From Leucogyrophana mollusca (taxonomy: Eukaryota; Basidiomycota; Agaricomycetes; Boletales), in the NCBI GenBank assembly GCA_021014945.1, contig MU266369.1, forward strand, positions 90,810 to 154,809: a stretch of 64,000 bases of DNA, read 5' to 3'. Position 1 is the first letter of the stretch. Each line of letters opens with the position of its first letter. This document shows, in pieces, positions 1-12,192 of the stretch. A program made the translations under genes and the position numbers. The notes beneath the pieces were generated by a model. It made no database searches. It saw only the letters and a list, made by a program, of their open reading frames with translations, and was not told the origin of the DNA.

Positions 1-493
1 GATCACCCGACATCTTATTCTCCAGGTAACCACCACCGTACGGAGGGACATAGTGCGCGCATTCATAATTTGGCACGGAAAGAGTCTGCATCAAGTCATG
101 CACTCCGCAACAGCGCGTTCACGACCGCCTTGATAAACCTCGCCCAACCCCCTGGCCCATACAAGGCTGGGCCCCGAGCCGACTTTCTCGAAGCAACCTT
201 TACAAACAGGTATATCTTGGAATGTACGGTGTAACCTAGTGCTCTTATTGAAGGACACCATAGGCACTTGTCGAGGCTGGCGAATAGTGGTGTACAATAA
301 ATAGGTTTCCTGAGTGTGTTCGTTGGCAGAGTTACTCTTGGCGATACCCCACTCTTTTCGTGGCTGGCTGTCTGGTAGCGTGGGCTCCTACCACATAGCG
401 ATCTATCCGAACGTATACGAAGATGCGGAATAGGGGTGCGTGATTCAATAATTTAGCTACGAAACATGCGAGGAGAATGTTGTACCTAACTTG
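1..493. other. intergenic, no supported gene
   Basis: No convincing reading frame, RNA gene or repeat was seen here. A short open frame on the minus strand (91-297) has no recognisable motif and no ATG-splice context that would support it. Confidence 0.5.
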
Positions 494-1126
494 CTAGTAT
501 CGGTGAAGTCGTGGTTCAAACCTCCTCAAGCCTTCAATAACCAAGCAAGAAATTAATATCTCTTCCAGACGAGCCTGTCCCGCTGTCCACACCCGTAACG
601 TCGCAGGAGATGGCTCTCGTCCGGGAATCTGGAATTTCATTGGCATCAGTTTTGCCAAGATTTCTCCACTCTGAACATCTTTGCATGCCATGCGGTAGAG
701 CGGTCTGACGTGGTGTCCGTCCGAGTGAAGGAACCACCTCAAGCGAGGATTTGTGTGAAATTTCCAGTCGTATCGGTGCTATCCACTAGTATTTAGTGAG
801 GAGATCTCAGATTAAACTGACCTCACATGCTGACCTCTTTGTACTCCATACGCAACACATCGTCAAGTAAAAGTTCTCTGCCGTCGATGGACACAAGGCC
901 CATATGGTGCTTCTCTGCTCCAAATAGCCTACCAGATATGAGTATCAGCCTCTAGAAAACTAGATTCAGATTATGCCTACTCGAAGCTCCCAATAAGCGC
1001 TCCATGTTCTGAATCACCTCTGCGAATGGTGGACACTTGCGACAGGGGCCTAAAGACGTTCCGTCCAAGGGAAATATGAAATTGGGTGTTTATATCGTTT
1101 TTGTTCTCGCAAAGCGACAGGATCAT
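494..1126 (-). CDS. DUF6593-like small protein
   Basis: Three-exon model, complement(494..778, 835..928, 981..1126), 174 aa, phases consistent. It reads from an ATG at 1126 (MILSLCENK...) through a segment ending GDSEHGALIGSFE, a middle exon with LVSIDGRELLLDD, and a last exon starting HRYDWKF and containing LRVWTAGQARLEEIL. A short beta-rich protein with a central Y-x-W-K strand and a C-terminal DEI/EEI-containing strand resembles the DUF6593 family, which is expanded in basidiomycetes and has no known function. The domain call is from pattern memory, not a search. No signal peptide or membrane segment is visible, so a soluble cytoplasmic protein is likely. An additional upstream exon cannot be excluded because the open frame continues 5' of the chosen ATG. 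Confidence 0.6.
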
Positions 1127-2109
1127 TGAGTCAGAAACACTTGGAATGAATTGATACAAGGAAGAGATTGGTGCTGGAGTTTGAGACTCTCTGCGCAACC
1201 ATAGAGGTTAGCCGACGAGCACCGACCAAATCAAAGCAGTGAACCATACCCGGGGGGGCTTAATACCACCCCGTTATCGGCGCTATTGTTGCCACGGCCG
1301 CAGCGAGTGGTTCGCACGCGGGGCGTGGGATCGGTGAGTCGCTGTGCTGGGGTAGTAGCAACGGGTGGGGGCAGAGCAGTGCCCGGGTACGTTGGAGCAT
1401 CTTCTCTCAGGCGCTGTTCATCATCGACTTGCTGCGACATTGAAAAGGTAATGTCGGCATTTATCAGCATATCTTGAATGGAACTGTCATAACTACGGGG
1501 GGATCGTGTTAGCAGGTTATAAAAGTACTGCAAATCGAGACAGTAGCAAACGTTGGTGGTGCCGTCGCCGTACTCCGAACAGAGAACCTATGTTCCGCCG
1601 CATGTGGTAGTTGAGACATAGTCGTGGGCCGTACGAAAGCATCAGAAAACCAGGTATAGCACAAGATATGTACTGTCCGGAGGTGGCTGTCCTATCCCAT
1701 CAGTCTCACGGGGACTAAGTGACCGATAGCGGACCATCGACCGTGCGACAAGATGGTTGACGCTGCTGAGTTGGTTGCAATGAAACCAAAGGTGCCGGCT
1801 GAATAAAATGTTGAGACGAAATACCTGCCGATGATGGAACAGAAGTACACACAAAGTTGCAACATGAGTCAATTACAGATACACTTTACCTGCTCGTTAG
1901 CACCGACAGGTTCTGACAGTATCACACGGTTCCGCAGACGAATGGCAATCTATATTCCAGTGTAGATGTAGCTTGGAAGGACTGTGGTTGAAGTTGAATT
2001 CAGTGAACGATACAGTAGGATGAACTACTGCAATACAGTGGTAGCACGAATCAGCGATGAGGCAACCACGAACCACGTATTAAAGACACGCGCTTGACCA
2101 TAAGAGCTG
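1127..2109. other. intergenic or unresolved, possible minus-strand exons
   Basis: No gene could be modelled with confidence. The minus strand carries coding-like fragments: a Gln/Pro-rich open stretch near 1700-1810 and a frame at 1231-1533 containing SQQVDDEQRLREDAP and a Pro/Thr-rich tail. They could be exons of a small low-complexity gene, but no splice model joining them keeps frame convincingly. Confidence 0.3.
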
Positions 2110-4540
2110 CTAGTTCCCGCGAGGTATGGCTGCGCCGAAAACCCGCAAGACGCTTTGAAGCTTCACAACCATCTCCTCCCACTCCTCATCGGCGTTCGAC
2201 AGGGCTGTGATAGCTCCCCCGGCGCCAATGACCCAATGCTCGGGTTCGGGAGTCCTCTCTTTGTGGACAGCAGGAAGGACGTCTTGTCGTGAGGCCGAGT
2301 GTGTTGCGCACGTGTACGTGCCGTCATACTTGAAGCAGCTTCGGATAGTGACCGACCAGTCACCGCCACCTCCAACGCACCAGTATCCAAAGACGCCGGA
2401 ATAGAGGCTTCGCTCCTCGTCTTCGAGTGTTTGAAGGATTTCGACGCTCCGCTTCTTGGGCGCGCCCGTCATACTCCCTAATAAATGCATCGAGTCAGAA
2501 TTGACTGATTGATTGGAGGTTGTGAATTTCTAACCGGGAGGGAGACTTCGTCTTAAAACTTCCCATCCTAGGGCACCATTGGCTCGGCGGCCATCGGTGT
2601 CTTCTGCTCCTTCGGCAGGCTTGCCCTCGATGACGCTGACAAGCTGCCAGACGGTCTTATATTCTTCAACGCCGCAAAACTGCTTTACTTCAACGTCCTC
2701 CCCAATGACACCGTGTAGATCATGTCGGATTAAGTCGACAATCATGAGGTTCTCTGCGACCTCCTTCTTGCTGCCTCTCAGAGCGTTTTCGGCAAAGGCA
2801 CGCGTTATTCCGGGACCTGCACGTATAGTGCCTTTAATAGGACGCAGTTGATAAGTCGCGTTTGGCGGACGAGAGAATGAGAGGAAGCGCTCCGGCGATG
2901 ACGCCAGCAACGTGGTGGGATGGAGCCGGAAGTAGGCGGCGTGAGGAGCCGGGTTCACCTCGCGAAGGTGTTTGTAGCGTTGCCAGGACGGTGAATGATG
3001 GCGAGAAGCTTTCTGCGCCAGTGGGTCGTTAAGAGTGATACGAGTGTTGGCTGTGAGACATAGTTCGTAGGAGTCACCAGAGAAAAGGTGCTCCTTCGCA
3101 ATATTAATACGGGACTTGTAGAGCTCCCTGTCAGGTAAAGTAACGGTTGACGTATTAGGTCTCGCCTTCGTTGAGGAAGGCGTATCATTAGTGACGCTTG
3201 AAGAATATTCCTGAGCAGTGGTTTGTAGCTTTGCTGCCGTATTGGCAATCCACTCGCCATCGTCTTCGGTGATGGATTGGATGTAGACGTCGCCGGATGT
3301 CGTGTCGAGCACCACGCTGCGCTCGACGAAAACCAAATTCACGTCAGGATGACGCGGATCATCCGCCTGCGGCATCGGATGGACAGAGAGAGATTGAACG
3401 CCAAGTTCGTAGCTTAAATAGCCAATAAGACCACCCCAAAACGGTGAATTTGGTGAACCACCGGATGCCTTCCTTCGATTCATGAAGGAGGCAAGCCAAG
3501 ACCATATATTGTGCCCCTGTAGCTCGATGTGCGAACATGAGCTCCCTTCCTTCAGGTGAACGAAGGAATCTCCGATCGAGTGGGTAATCTGGGGGGATTG
3601 CGCGGTGAGGCATCCAATGATAGAGTACCGTCCTGGTTGAGCAGCGGAGTCGAGTAGAACGAACGGAGAGGATTCGTCCGTGACGCTGAAAAGCTCGCAG
3701 ATCACTGGTATGGGAATATTTGGCAGCCTAAGAACAGTCGTGGACACCAATCGCCTATCGTTGTGGCAAGGAGAAGTCGGCGGAGGACGTATGATGGGCC
3801 ACGGTGAGCCGAATAAATTGTGCGCCTCTGTGTCCCACATACGAATAAGGCGCTGTTGAGTCTTATTCCAATTCTGAGCTAAACGCCAGAAATTGATCAA
3901 TACTTCGATACCTCCACCTCCAGTCAAAACCGACTCCGGATGGTATTGCACTGCCCAGAAGGGACGAGACTTATGTTTGAGAGCCATTACGACCTTTCCG
4001 TTCTCTCCTTCATCGTCGGCACACGCCAGCTCCTCGACGTTGCTGTGCTCGCGAAGCTCCACGTGAAGTGAGTGATATCGGACTGCGTCTACATCCCCGA
4101 CACCTTTGAATATTTCGGTGCCGGTATGCTTAACGCGCGAAACTTGACCGTGCTTCACGACGGATAGTTTTCTGAGGCGGGCCCCAGACTCAATGGCTAA
4201 GCTCTGCAAGCCTAGACAAACGCCAAAGATGGGCAATAGATGCTGGTCGCTAACCTTCCATAGGTCTCTGACGAGGCCTATATCTTCAGTAACATTGGGT
4301 GATCCTGGTCCGGGTCCGACGATGATTGCAGAGAAGCAAGCAAGGTATGGAAGTAAGACCGGAAGAGGTAGCTGGTCATTCTTGATTATGTAGATCGCGC
4401 AGCCTGGTATTGACCTCCGGCAGAGCGATGCGAGGCTAGCCGAAGGTCAGTCGTCGGTCAAATCTAAGAAGCTAGACTTACTTGTAAGTAAATGAGTCGT
4501 ACGAATCCACAAGCAAGATTTTGTGAGGCTCTGGAGTCAT
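2110..4540 (-). CDS. ABZ1: aminodeoxychorismate synthase, fused PabA-PabB
   Basis: Makes 4-amino-4-deoxychorismate from chorismate and glutamine, the first step of p-aminobenzoate synthesis for folate. Model: complement(2110..2477, 2535..4435, 4482..4540), 775 aa. The first exon gives MTPEPHKILLVDSYDSFTYN, the usual class I glutamine amidotransferase start. The amidotransferase half (about residues 8-240) has the nucleophile in GVCLGLQSLA (Cys about 93) and His-Glu in YHPESVLT (about 185/187). The chorismate-binding PabB half follows, with PIKGTIRAG, LMIVDLIRHDL and, across the last intron, LPPGSMTGAPKKRS. Length and fused order match fungal Abz1; anthranilate synthase is less likely because of this PabA-PabB fusion order. 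It is divergent from TTI1 across 280 bp. Confidence 0.93.
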
Positions 4541-4820
4541 TGTGGACGAAGAGAACGTGTCCGTGGGTTGGGTGAAGGTCGCTGGAATGAGGTTAAGGAT
4601 CCAATTGAGCCCCAGGAAGAAAAAAAGGAGCGAGAAGGGCGTAAAGTCCAGCCAATCTAGTCAATGCAGCTGTAGAAAAGAGAAGGACATAAGTGTAGAT
4701 CCATCCGTTAGCAAAAGATCGTGGTGGTGTCTTTTACAAACATTAAGAAATCAATGACTTGCCTCTCGGTTGTTTCCCTTATCTTTTCGTGGGAAAGTAG
4801 GTCAAATATTCACCACCATC

Positions 4821-7800
4821 ATGAGCACAGAAGACACCCAATCCCAAGAATTATTCAAGAAGGCAAGGTCTCTTTCGCCGTTCAGGTCCTTCTCTAATCT
4901 CAAACAATTACCCTAGTTGAAAACTATATGCGTTCCGTTACTCGAGAACTCTCAGTTAACACCGAAATCGGTGCCCACCGTGCTGCAGCTCTTGTCGAGC
5001 TTGGTGAACATCTTGAGCAGCTCTGGTGCCACGCTTTCAGCATCTTTGGTTTCGTATGTCTTCTTTCCCATATCCACGATCCTGCGGCGCAATGCCTCGG
5101 CTGCTATTCCTGATCAAGTCCTGGAGAGGCTTCTGAAGGTACTTGGACTTTTGTGCGAATCTTGGTGGTGGGATTGTGAACTAGCAATATGGGATCAAAT
5201 ATTTATGCTCTGTGGCTCCATCATCGGAGGAATAGACGGCAAGGGAAAAGGCAAGGATAGGGACGATGAAACCAAGCAGGCTGCCGCGCAATGCTTGTGG
5301 GCTCTTTTACGTGAACGAGATTCGGCAGAGTCTCCTTCAGGGGTGCCAGACAACCTTGCATCGACGCGTCTTTCAGATTTGCAACAGCACGCCCAGACGA
5401 ACCAGCTCATCCCAGTGCTAGGCCAAACTCTCAATTACCTTCTACAAACAGCTACCTCCCCGCACCTACCTTTGCAACGTACTTCCCTTCAGGTTCTACG
5501 CGTTTCAATCGGTGTGTACGCTTCGAGTCAGTTCGTGCCTTCGATACTCCCTGGTGTCGTTAGTAGTATGACGAGAATTGCCCTGGGGGTAGGGGGGACC
5601 AAGGGCTGGGCTAACGGAGGAATCGTCGTCCAGGCTCTCGCTGTCATGGAGCAAGTGATAGTGCGATCTATAGGCGATGATGTGTGCATTCGTGACGGCG
5701 CAGTGCGGAACGTCGTTGATCTTGAAGACTTCGCTCCACTTGCGGAAGCACAAGAGCCAGCGAACTCCAGACCAGCCGAATTACCGCCTTATTTCACTGC
5801 GCGTACTCCGACGTGGTTGCGTGCTTTATCGTCGCAATTACATATAGCTCTCAACACACTTACCCCACTGGTTACGCATCCAACCTCTTCAGCCCTACTC
5901 GCGTTATGCACATTTTCGAAGACAGTACTGGCAGCAACCCCTCTTACGCTACCGCAGTCGCAGTCGCTTCTTCTGTCCTGGCTTCTGTCGCTATCCAACT
6001 CGCCGCATCACGATATTTCGAAATCGGCCCATAATGCCTTATTAGAGCTTTTGACTGCACCGTCTACGGCACGACAATCGTTGTTGGAAACACTACTGCA
6101 CGTCTCGAAAGAGTGTCTTAGTGCGTTGCCACGTTCTGTGGCGTCGCAAGCCGACGCCAAAGTCGAGCACATTGCCGGTCAGATTGTATCCATCTGCCGT
6201 CTGGCCGTGTCTACCTCAGAGAAGCCGAAGTCAATCGGTCTTTCGTCCATCTCTTCGGGTATCGACCTTTTACTCGGCCCCACTGGTGGCATCGAGAAAT
6301 GGGGTTGGACTTTGCTCTCGGTATTGGAGTTCAGGAGTCCCTCAGTTTCCATCAACAGGGCATCTTTTGCGCAGTCACTCCTCGAGGATGACCCAGACAC
6401 GAGCGAAAGGGTCTCATTTCCCGAAGTCACTCTGAAGAATGTGCTTGCACGGTCAGCACACCATGCCTTGGCACGAATGTTTCGTGCACTGGGACGTGCA
6501 GGCAGGGATAATTGCCTTTATTCTGTTGAATGGTTCGTTTCCACCGCGCGCAACGCTCGCACAAGCACAGGTGTGGCAGGATTGTGGTGTGCGGCCAGGC
6601 TGCTGGAGGGAACCAGCGGACTTTGCCTGGACAACGAGGAGGATGAAGAGGGTTCGGTCCTTCGCCAGAGCAAAAAGCTGGAGAGATTCTCCAGGGGCCT
6701 CGCCCGAGGTGTTGCTGAGTTGTGGGATGAAGAACACGACCTTGACGCCCGGTCTGCCTCTGCTGCCAAAGACCATCGGGATGATGACGTATCTCTTCGG
6801 ACTGAAATCGAAATTACTAAAGGGTTCAAACCTATTCGTGCAACGCTACAAATCGCAGAACCTCGCGCATCCCCAGTCCCAGACTCAGATGCCCAGCCGC
6901 TCTTGCACCGAACCTTCTCGCTGCATCTGCTGTCCATCACTGCAGGTATTTTGCAGGCCCGATATACCACCTTACTCATTCACGTCCTCTATCCAATATT
7001 GCATTCACTCATCTCACCCATCTCCCACCTATCCTTGACCGCATTGGCAACTCTCGATTTTATCACACACGCCACATCCTATGCTTCCCCCGCCAATCTC
7101 CTGTTGTCACATTTTGACTATGCCCTCGACGCTGTGTCACGGAGACTTACTCGCCGATGGCTTGATGTAGACGCAACGAAGGTACTTGTGGTCCTGGTGC
7201 GCCTAGTTGGAAGCGAGGTTGTGCAGAAGGCAGGTGATGTCGTAGAGGAGTGCTTCGACAGGCTGGATGAATATCACGGGTATGAGGTCATCGTGGAAGG
7301 TTTGGTGGAGGTTTTGGGGGAGGTAATCAAAGTTATTGAAGCGGACGAACCTCACGCCCACATCGAGAACGATACTGGTGAACTTCAACGACAAACTCAA
7401 ACTCTCGATTCCCTTTTCGAATGGGTAGCCAAGCGAAAAGAAACGCCCATTGATGAGGACACCACAGACTATGGCCCAGCTCCTCAGAGACCATGGGGCG
7501 ATAGTCACGATTTACCTGCAGGCGAACAGAACAGAGAAGCTGCTTATTCAACAGACCCGGATCCTAATGCCGAACCCCCACACACCCCAGCACAAGCTCT
7601 GACGAAGCAGATGGTGTCAAGATCCATCTACTTCCTCACTCATGGGTCCGCCATCATCCGGGCGCGTATCCTCGCGCTGCTAAGTTCCGCAACCCCTGTG
7701 TTACCCGAATCGGCACTCCTGCCGTCCATTCATCACGCATGGCCATTTATCTTGAACCGACTCAATGATAACGAGCCTTTCGTTGTCAGCGCCGCCGCCG

Positions 7801-8273
7801 CTTTGATTGAGTCTTTGGTCACCCATGTCGGGTCCTTCATGAGCCGACGTATCTGGGACGATATTTGGCCTCGTTTCTGCACCATTCTTGGGAAGCTCGA
7901 TATTGCTGATTCTCAAAACGCGCTCGCTCGTCGCGGGTATGGCGCTGTGGGAACAGAGTCAGCTTACACTCATTCCCACCGGTTGTATCGGTCTCTTCTC
8001 AGGACGATGACTGCCGCGGTAAATGGGGTGCATATGCAAGACAGTTCCGCCTGGCAAGTGATCCTCGCGTTCAGGCGCTTCTTGCACAGCCAAGCACACG
8101 AGGAATTACAAGGGTATGCGAGACAGCTATACACGGCTTTAGCCAAGAGGAACGAAGATGCTGTGTGGCTCGCTTTGGTGTCAACTTCTGGAAAGTTAGA
8201 GGGCGAGGTCGTATTTTTGAGGGAGCAGAGATGGGACATCGACCAGAACGTGCAGATAATCTTAGGCACATAG
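4821..8273 (+). CDS. TTI1: TTI1, TELO2-interacting HEAT-repeat protein
   Basis: Tti1 is the scaffold of the Tel2-Tti1-Tti2 (TTT) co-chaperone that matures PIKK kinases such as TOR, ATM and ATR. Model: join(4821..4862, 4917..8273), 1132 aa, close to the family length. The N-terminus reads MSTEDTQSQELFKK then LKTICVPLLEN, and the rest is alpha-helical HEAT-like sequence with no catalytic motif. The start is fixed by joining a 42-nt first exon through an intron with a GC donor (AAG|GCAAGG); the nearby GT donor at 4868 would bring in a stop. The long second exon has no further need for introns. Its 3' end lies 57 bp from the convergent dCMP deaminase gene, so the 3' UTRs probably overlap. Confidence 0.88.
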
Positions 8274-8330
8274 CGCTCGTTATCAGCCGCCCTGCCAAAG
8301 CGAGCGCTTTAATGTGATGTGTCGAGTGGT

Positions 8331-9795
8331 TCAGGAGTCAGGAGGCGGGACATGTCTGCAAAGTTCTATCCCTGCCTCCTTAAAGAGCTTGGCGGAAGCC
8401 TCGTCACTGCTTGTCAGATCAAAACTCACATAACTCGGGTGAGACAACGGCAGCGGACGCACACTTTGTAGCTGAGGTTGTAGACAACTCTCGTAACGCC
8501 ACTCTGGATGACTTTGATCGTGCATTTCAAGCAAGGACATCTGGAATACCCGATATGTATCCAAAGCGCCAAAGGAAGAAGTGCACATACGTGTTGCAGT
8601 ACAATATGGCATTCCTGCCAACCCGATCTCTACCAGCTTCCAAGAGAGCATTCTCTTCCGCGTGGAGACAAAGGCACTCCGAGCCGTCGCCCGAAGATAG
8701 ACGATTGCAGTGCGCACAACCGCCTACATGCAGAGTTTGAGATATCCGATGACAAACGGGCATCACATCTTACCCTCATTACAGTTCATCACTCCACGGG
8801 GAGTACCATTATAGCTGAAAGACGATCGTGAAAAGAAGGCAGTCGCATTCACAATAGAGGTGGCTAACCCTGTGGCGACAATGCGATGTTCTCTTACCAA
8901 TATCGCACCAACACGGCGTTTCATGCAATTCGAGCGCTGAGATGCTAGATCTGCCAAAGTCTAGAAGAATGTTAAAAATACTTGTCCGCAAAGGAGGTGT
9001 GCTGACCATGAAATAAGTATCCCACTGAGGTCTCAAGCGTTCCAAATTCATCATATCCAAGGAGTCTAGATGAGTATGCAGTTCTGATATCGTCTCAAAG
9101 GAGTTGTCAATGCTGAGTTTTACGAGATGCCTGAGATTTCTTAGCGCAAAGGAAGCCGTGTCTCCTTGGTCTGGGAATTGGCCACCTTTTCCGAAAGCCA
9201 TCTGGTCGTGTTGGCGTACGAAGTCTTCCAAAGATGTGGCATTGAAGCTGGAGCTTTGGGTCATGCCCTTGATCGCCGAAAGAATCGAATCAGACGTACT
9301 TTTGTGAACGACGGTAACGCAGAAGCAAAGGCGCATCTACATGGATAAGCATGAAAAAAGGCCTCTTGGCAAAGAGTTTGACCAGATCGCGCGTGTTAAG
9401 GTCGATGGTGACGAAATTCGAGCGCCAATGTTGAGTAACGTGGTCAAGCAAGAGCGCAGGCGAGCGGAATGTCATTGACTGAGACCCAACAACAGGCGAG
9501 GGTGAAGGAGTAACAGGAGAATTCATTGAGAGGAATGAGCAGGTCGGCGGCCTCCCGAACACGTCTCCCGAAGGAGACATTGCCCGAGGTGTCATTGAGG
9601 AATTGGCATCCGACGAATCCCCAGAGATCTAAACATTCGTATTTATCGTCGATAAATATATCCACAAAACGTGGAGGATGTGTTTACTTCGACGGATTTC
9701 TGGCTCAGTCGCACAGAAATGAAGCCTTTTGATATCAGGTAATCTTCGACAGTGCACTTCCCCGAGGATTGCGTTCCAACAATCGCAATGAACAT
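8331..9795 (-). CDS. DCD1: deoxycytidylate (dCMP) deaminase
   Basis: Deaminates dCMP to dUMP, feeding thymidylate synthesis. Eight-exon model: complement(8331..8406, 8463..8540, 8591..8723, 8774..8814, 8869..8960, 9007..9247, 9300..9628, 9688..9795), 365 aa. The C-terminal half has the zinc site: HAEENALL with the catalytic Glu, and CPCLKC; also YNGTPRGVMNCNEGGC. The chain ends SYKVDEASAKLFKEAG...PPPDS. The N-terminal 110 residues form a separate region starting MFIAIVGTQSSGKCTV, which resembles a nucleotide-binding P-loop with Cys in place of the final Ser/Thr. Such an N-terminal extension is usual in fungal dCMP deaminases. The exon 2/3 acceptor could be either of two AGs 6 nt apart. Several introns hold in-frame stops, so splicing is needed. 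Confidence 0.9.
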
Positions 9796-10309
9796 GGGAG
9801 ATATAGTCTCTTGTACTGGGGGGTTAAGTGACTCGCAAAATGTAGGATAACTGAAACATACATACCGTCAACAAACGAGACAGTCCTGAGATTTGAACAA
9901 AGGCAAACAAACTGTAACCCACAAGGCGGCAGTGATTTTACTGCACGTGATCGCGTCGGAGCATGACGCGACGTTCCACACTGTTGCCATCAAATGGTAC
10001 CATACAATAAAAATCTACGCCGCAAGAGAAGCAAGCCGATACAAAGCCGAGCTCGACAAGAAGGGTTGTAATTTGCAAATAATACCGCTTGGAGTCAGGA
10101 GCCACACTCAAAGAAATGGCGGAAAGAGCCAAATATGCACTGTCCACTAAGCATTCGTGGAAGTAGTCAAGTTTGCCAGCTTATCTTTCACGACTGCGCA
10201 ATGCCATCCGGCGGACATTTCCGCTGCATGGTATTCAGCGAATCGGCAATGCGGCATTGAGATATGGGCTCACCGTCCGATTGTCACAAAACGTGAGAGG
10301 CGACCGGGT
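9796..10309. other. intergenic
   Basis: Promoter side of DCD1 and 3' side of POP3. An open frame on the plus strand (9893-10150) has no recognisable motif. Nothing else was seen. Confidence 0.5.
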
Positions 10310-11467
10310 TCATGAAGAGCTGGGTTCCATAGACGCTGTGATTTTTTCTCGCTTTCCGCGTGTTGCAGAAGTCAGTAATTTCTTTTTCTTGGCCGCCGCT
10401 TTAGCTTTACTCCTTTGTTCTTTGGCAGCTTTCATGTCCTTTGGGGCAGTCGTCCTTAATTGCTTGATGTGAGTGGGAACGAGTTGTTTTTGCGTGGGTG
10501 TAGATGCATCTGGAGATACAAGCCATGGAGCGCTGACGGTGGGTACGGATGCGAGTAGATCCTGTAGCGCCAATAATAAGGGAGCCTCGCGCTAGCATGA
10601 ATCAGTTTTAGGCGCTACAAAAAATACTTCTATTCTCAAGACATACGTGAACTGCTAAAATTGCCACTCTCCGTAAGCCTAGAGCTGCGGCCAGGGAGTG
10701 TTCTGATCCTTTTGGTAGTAGGACAAGTTTGACAGGCGTCAAGCCACCTGGAGCGCTCGTGTTTCTACAAGTGGCATTGCATGCTGCGACTAAATGAGGG
10801 ATATGGTCTACGAGGAGGGGAGGGTCAACGTCGGCACGACAAACGAAAACTAAGGCTGTGACGGGGGTGTCATCTGCATTGGATACTACGGGCAATGGGG
10901 CCTCGGAAACGGTGACCACCTGCCGGGCCCTTAGGATTTGTGCCTCGAGCCCCCTTGTCACTTCGTTGATGCCGATCGTGAGGTGTCGTAGGGGTGACGT
11001 TTGTGGCTCCGGCTCGCTATCGATCAGAGTACGCGGAGAAATGGCAGATTCTCCATGGCCGGCACTTTCTTGAGCCTCGGGAAACGAGCAGCTCCCAGAA
11101 GTTAGGTCCATTTCCGTATTTCGGGAAGGAGTTGTGCCTTCTCCGGTTGGAGCCAGGGCAGTTTTCACCTGGCTGTGTCTCTTGGCCCTCCGCTCCAGTG
11201 CTTGGGTGCTCCTACGACGTCGGTAATCAGAGACGCCGTCGAAGGTGGCTGTAAGATGCGCTAAGAAGAGATTCTGTACGTTTATTGGGATGGAGGGCCT
11301 AGAGGGTGTTAGCGCTCCTAATAACGCGCCGGTCGGATAGAGAACTACCATTGAATGCGAAAGGGGTTTTCAAGCACGCTCTTGTATACAGCCTTCCTTT
11401 CCAGCGTTTCCCGCGCTTTAGCACGGTTGGAGACATGGGTGTGACTGCGGGCCGTCTTGTCAGACAT
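10310..11467 (-). CDS. POP3: RNase P/MRP subunit POP3
   Basis: Pop3 is an L7Ae/Rpp38-like RNA-binding subunit of RNase P and RNase MRP, acting in tRNA and rRNA processing in the nucleus. Model: complement(10310..10591, 10647..11298, 11349..11467), 350 aa. The N-terminus runs MSDKTARSHTHV... to NPFRIQW, spliced inside the Trp codon to PSIPINVQN. The core holds LTIGINEVTRGLE, FVCRADVDPPLLVDHIPHL and a Lys/Leu-rich SLAAALGLRRVAILAV strand, matching the Pop3 pattern. The last exon begins with REAPLLLALQDLL and ends in a Lys/Ala-rich basic tail suited to RNA contact. A disordered Ser/Thr/Pro insert of about 70 residues separates the first helix from the L7Ae-like core. Family call by motif memory, fairly sure. 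Confidence 0.8.
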
Positions 11468-12192
11468 CGGGTCCAACTTGAAGACAGGAAATAGATTGTT
11501 TGCTCATGTAATAATCTAAGGCTTTTGGTAAACAGAAGTCAACAGAAGAAGTTTTGTTGGCAATGGACGGTATTATCCTCAACCCATTAATCAACTACCC
11601 TCAAAACTCATCGGGAATTCTGGATCGATCCGGACGTGGAGCCAGACTGGAGCCGACCCGCCGAGATGCAGCCTTTTTGCCAGGATGAGCGTCTACAGAT
11701 ATGAGCGTCTATCAGCATCTGAACACGGGGCGCCCTCTTTGGCGCTTGCGTGTCAGCGTCTTTCTTCGAGCGCCCACCCGAACAAAATACCCGCATGTCT
11801 GTCAAAAAAAAATGCCATTCCGGCGTCTATTTGGCATGGATTTCCCCTGATACCCCCCACATCAAGCTTCATTTCCTTGACGTGCGCATTTATGGCTGAT
11901 AATCTCTCGTGAAAGCTGACTTTCAAGCATGTGGCTCTCCCCAAAACTTCTCTTGAGAAGTACGCCACCTATAGTCATCATAGTGCTGTGCATGCCTCGT
12001 GTTGTATCGCAATCCACAGCATCTTCCACGGTTCCTAAATTTTCGCCCATGAGCATTCTGTTACCGGTCCAAAAACGCCTTATTAGCGACATATAAAAGC
12101 ATGCGCGCTGATGAGCGGGGTTTTGAGATTTCACAGGAACATCTCACTTCACGCGCTCCCGCCTTTGCGAGACCTTTTCGACTGTATCTTCC
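11468..12192. other. divergent intergenic region (POP3/amidase)
   Basis: This 725-bp region lies between divergent genes. Apart from a TATA box at 12092 it holds nothing recognisable; the short open frames on both strands lack motifs. Confidence 0.5.
12092..12097 (+). promoter_or_regulatory. TATA box of the amidase gene
   Basis: A clean TATAAA lies 101 bp before the amidase ATG at 12193, a plausible distance for a fungal core promoter. Confidence 0.5.

Noticed and set aside
1231..1619. Possible two-exon small protein on the minus strand starting MSQLPHAAEHRFSV
   Set aside because: A frame-keeping splice (to an acceptor ending TTCAAG) can be drawn, but there is no family resemblance, the donor is weak and neighbouring coding-like fragments do not join to it.
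4868..4916. GT donor at 4868 as the TTI1 first intron
   Set aside because: It leaves phase 2 and the next exon then reads AGT TGA, a stop; the GC donor at 4863 keeps frame and gives the expected protein start.
9893..10150. Plus-strand open frame as a gene
   Set aside because: No motif and no ATG context; it falls in the flanks of two well-supported genes on the other strand.
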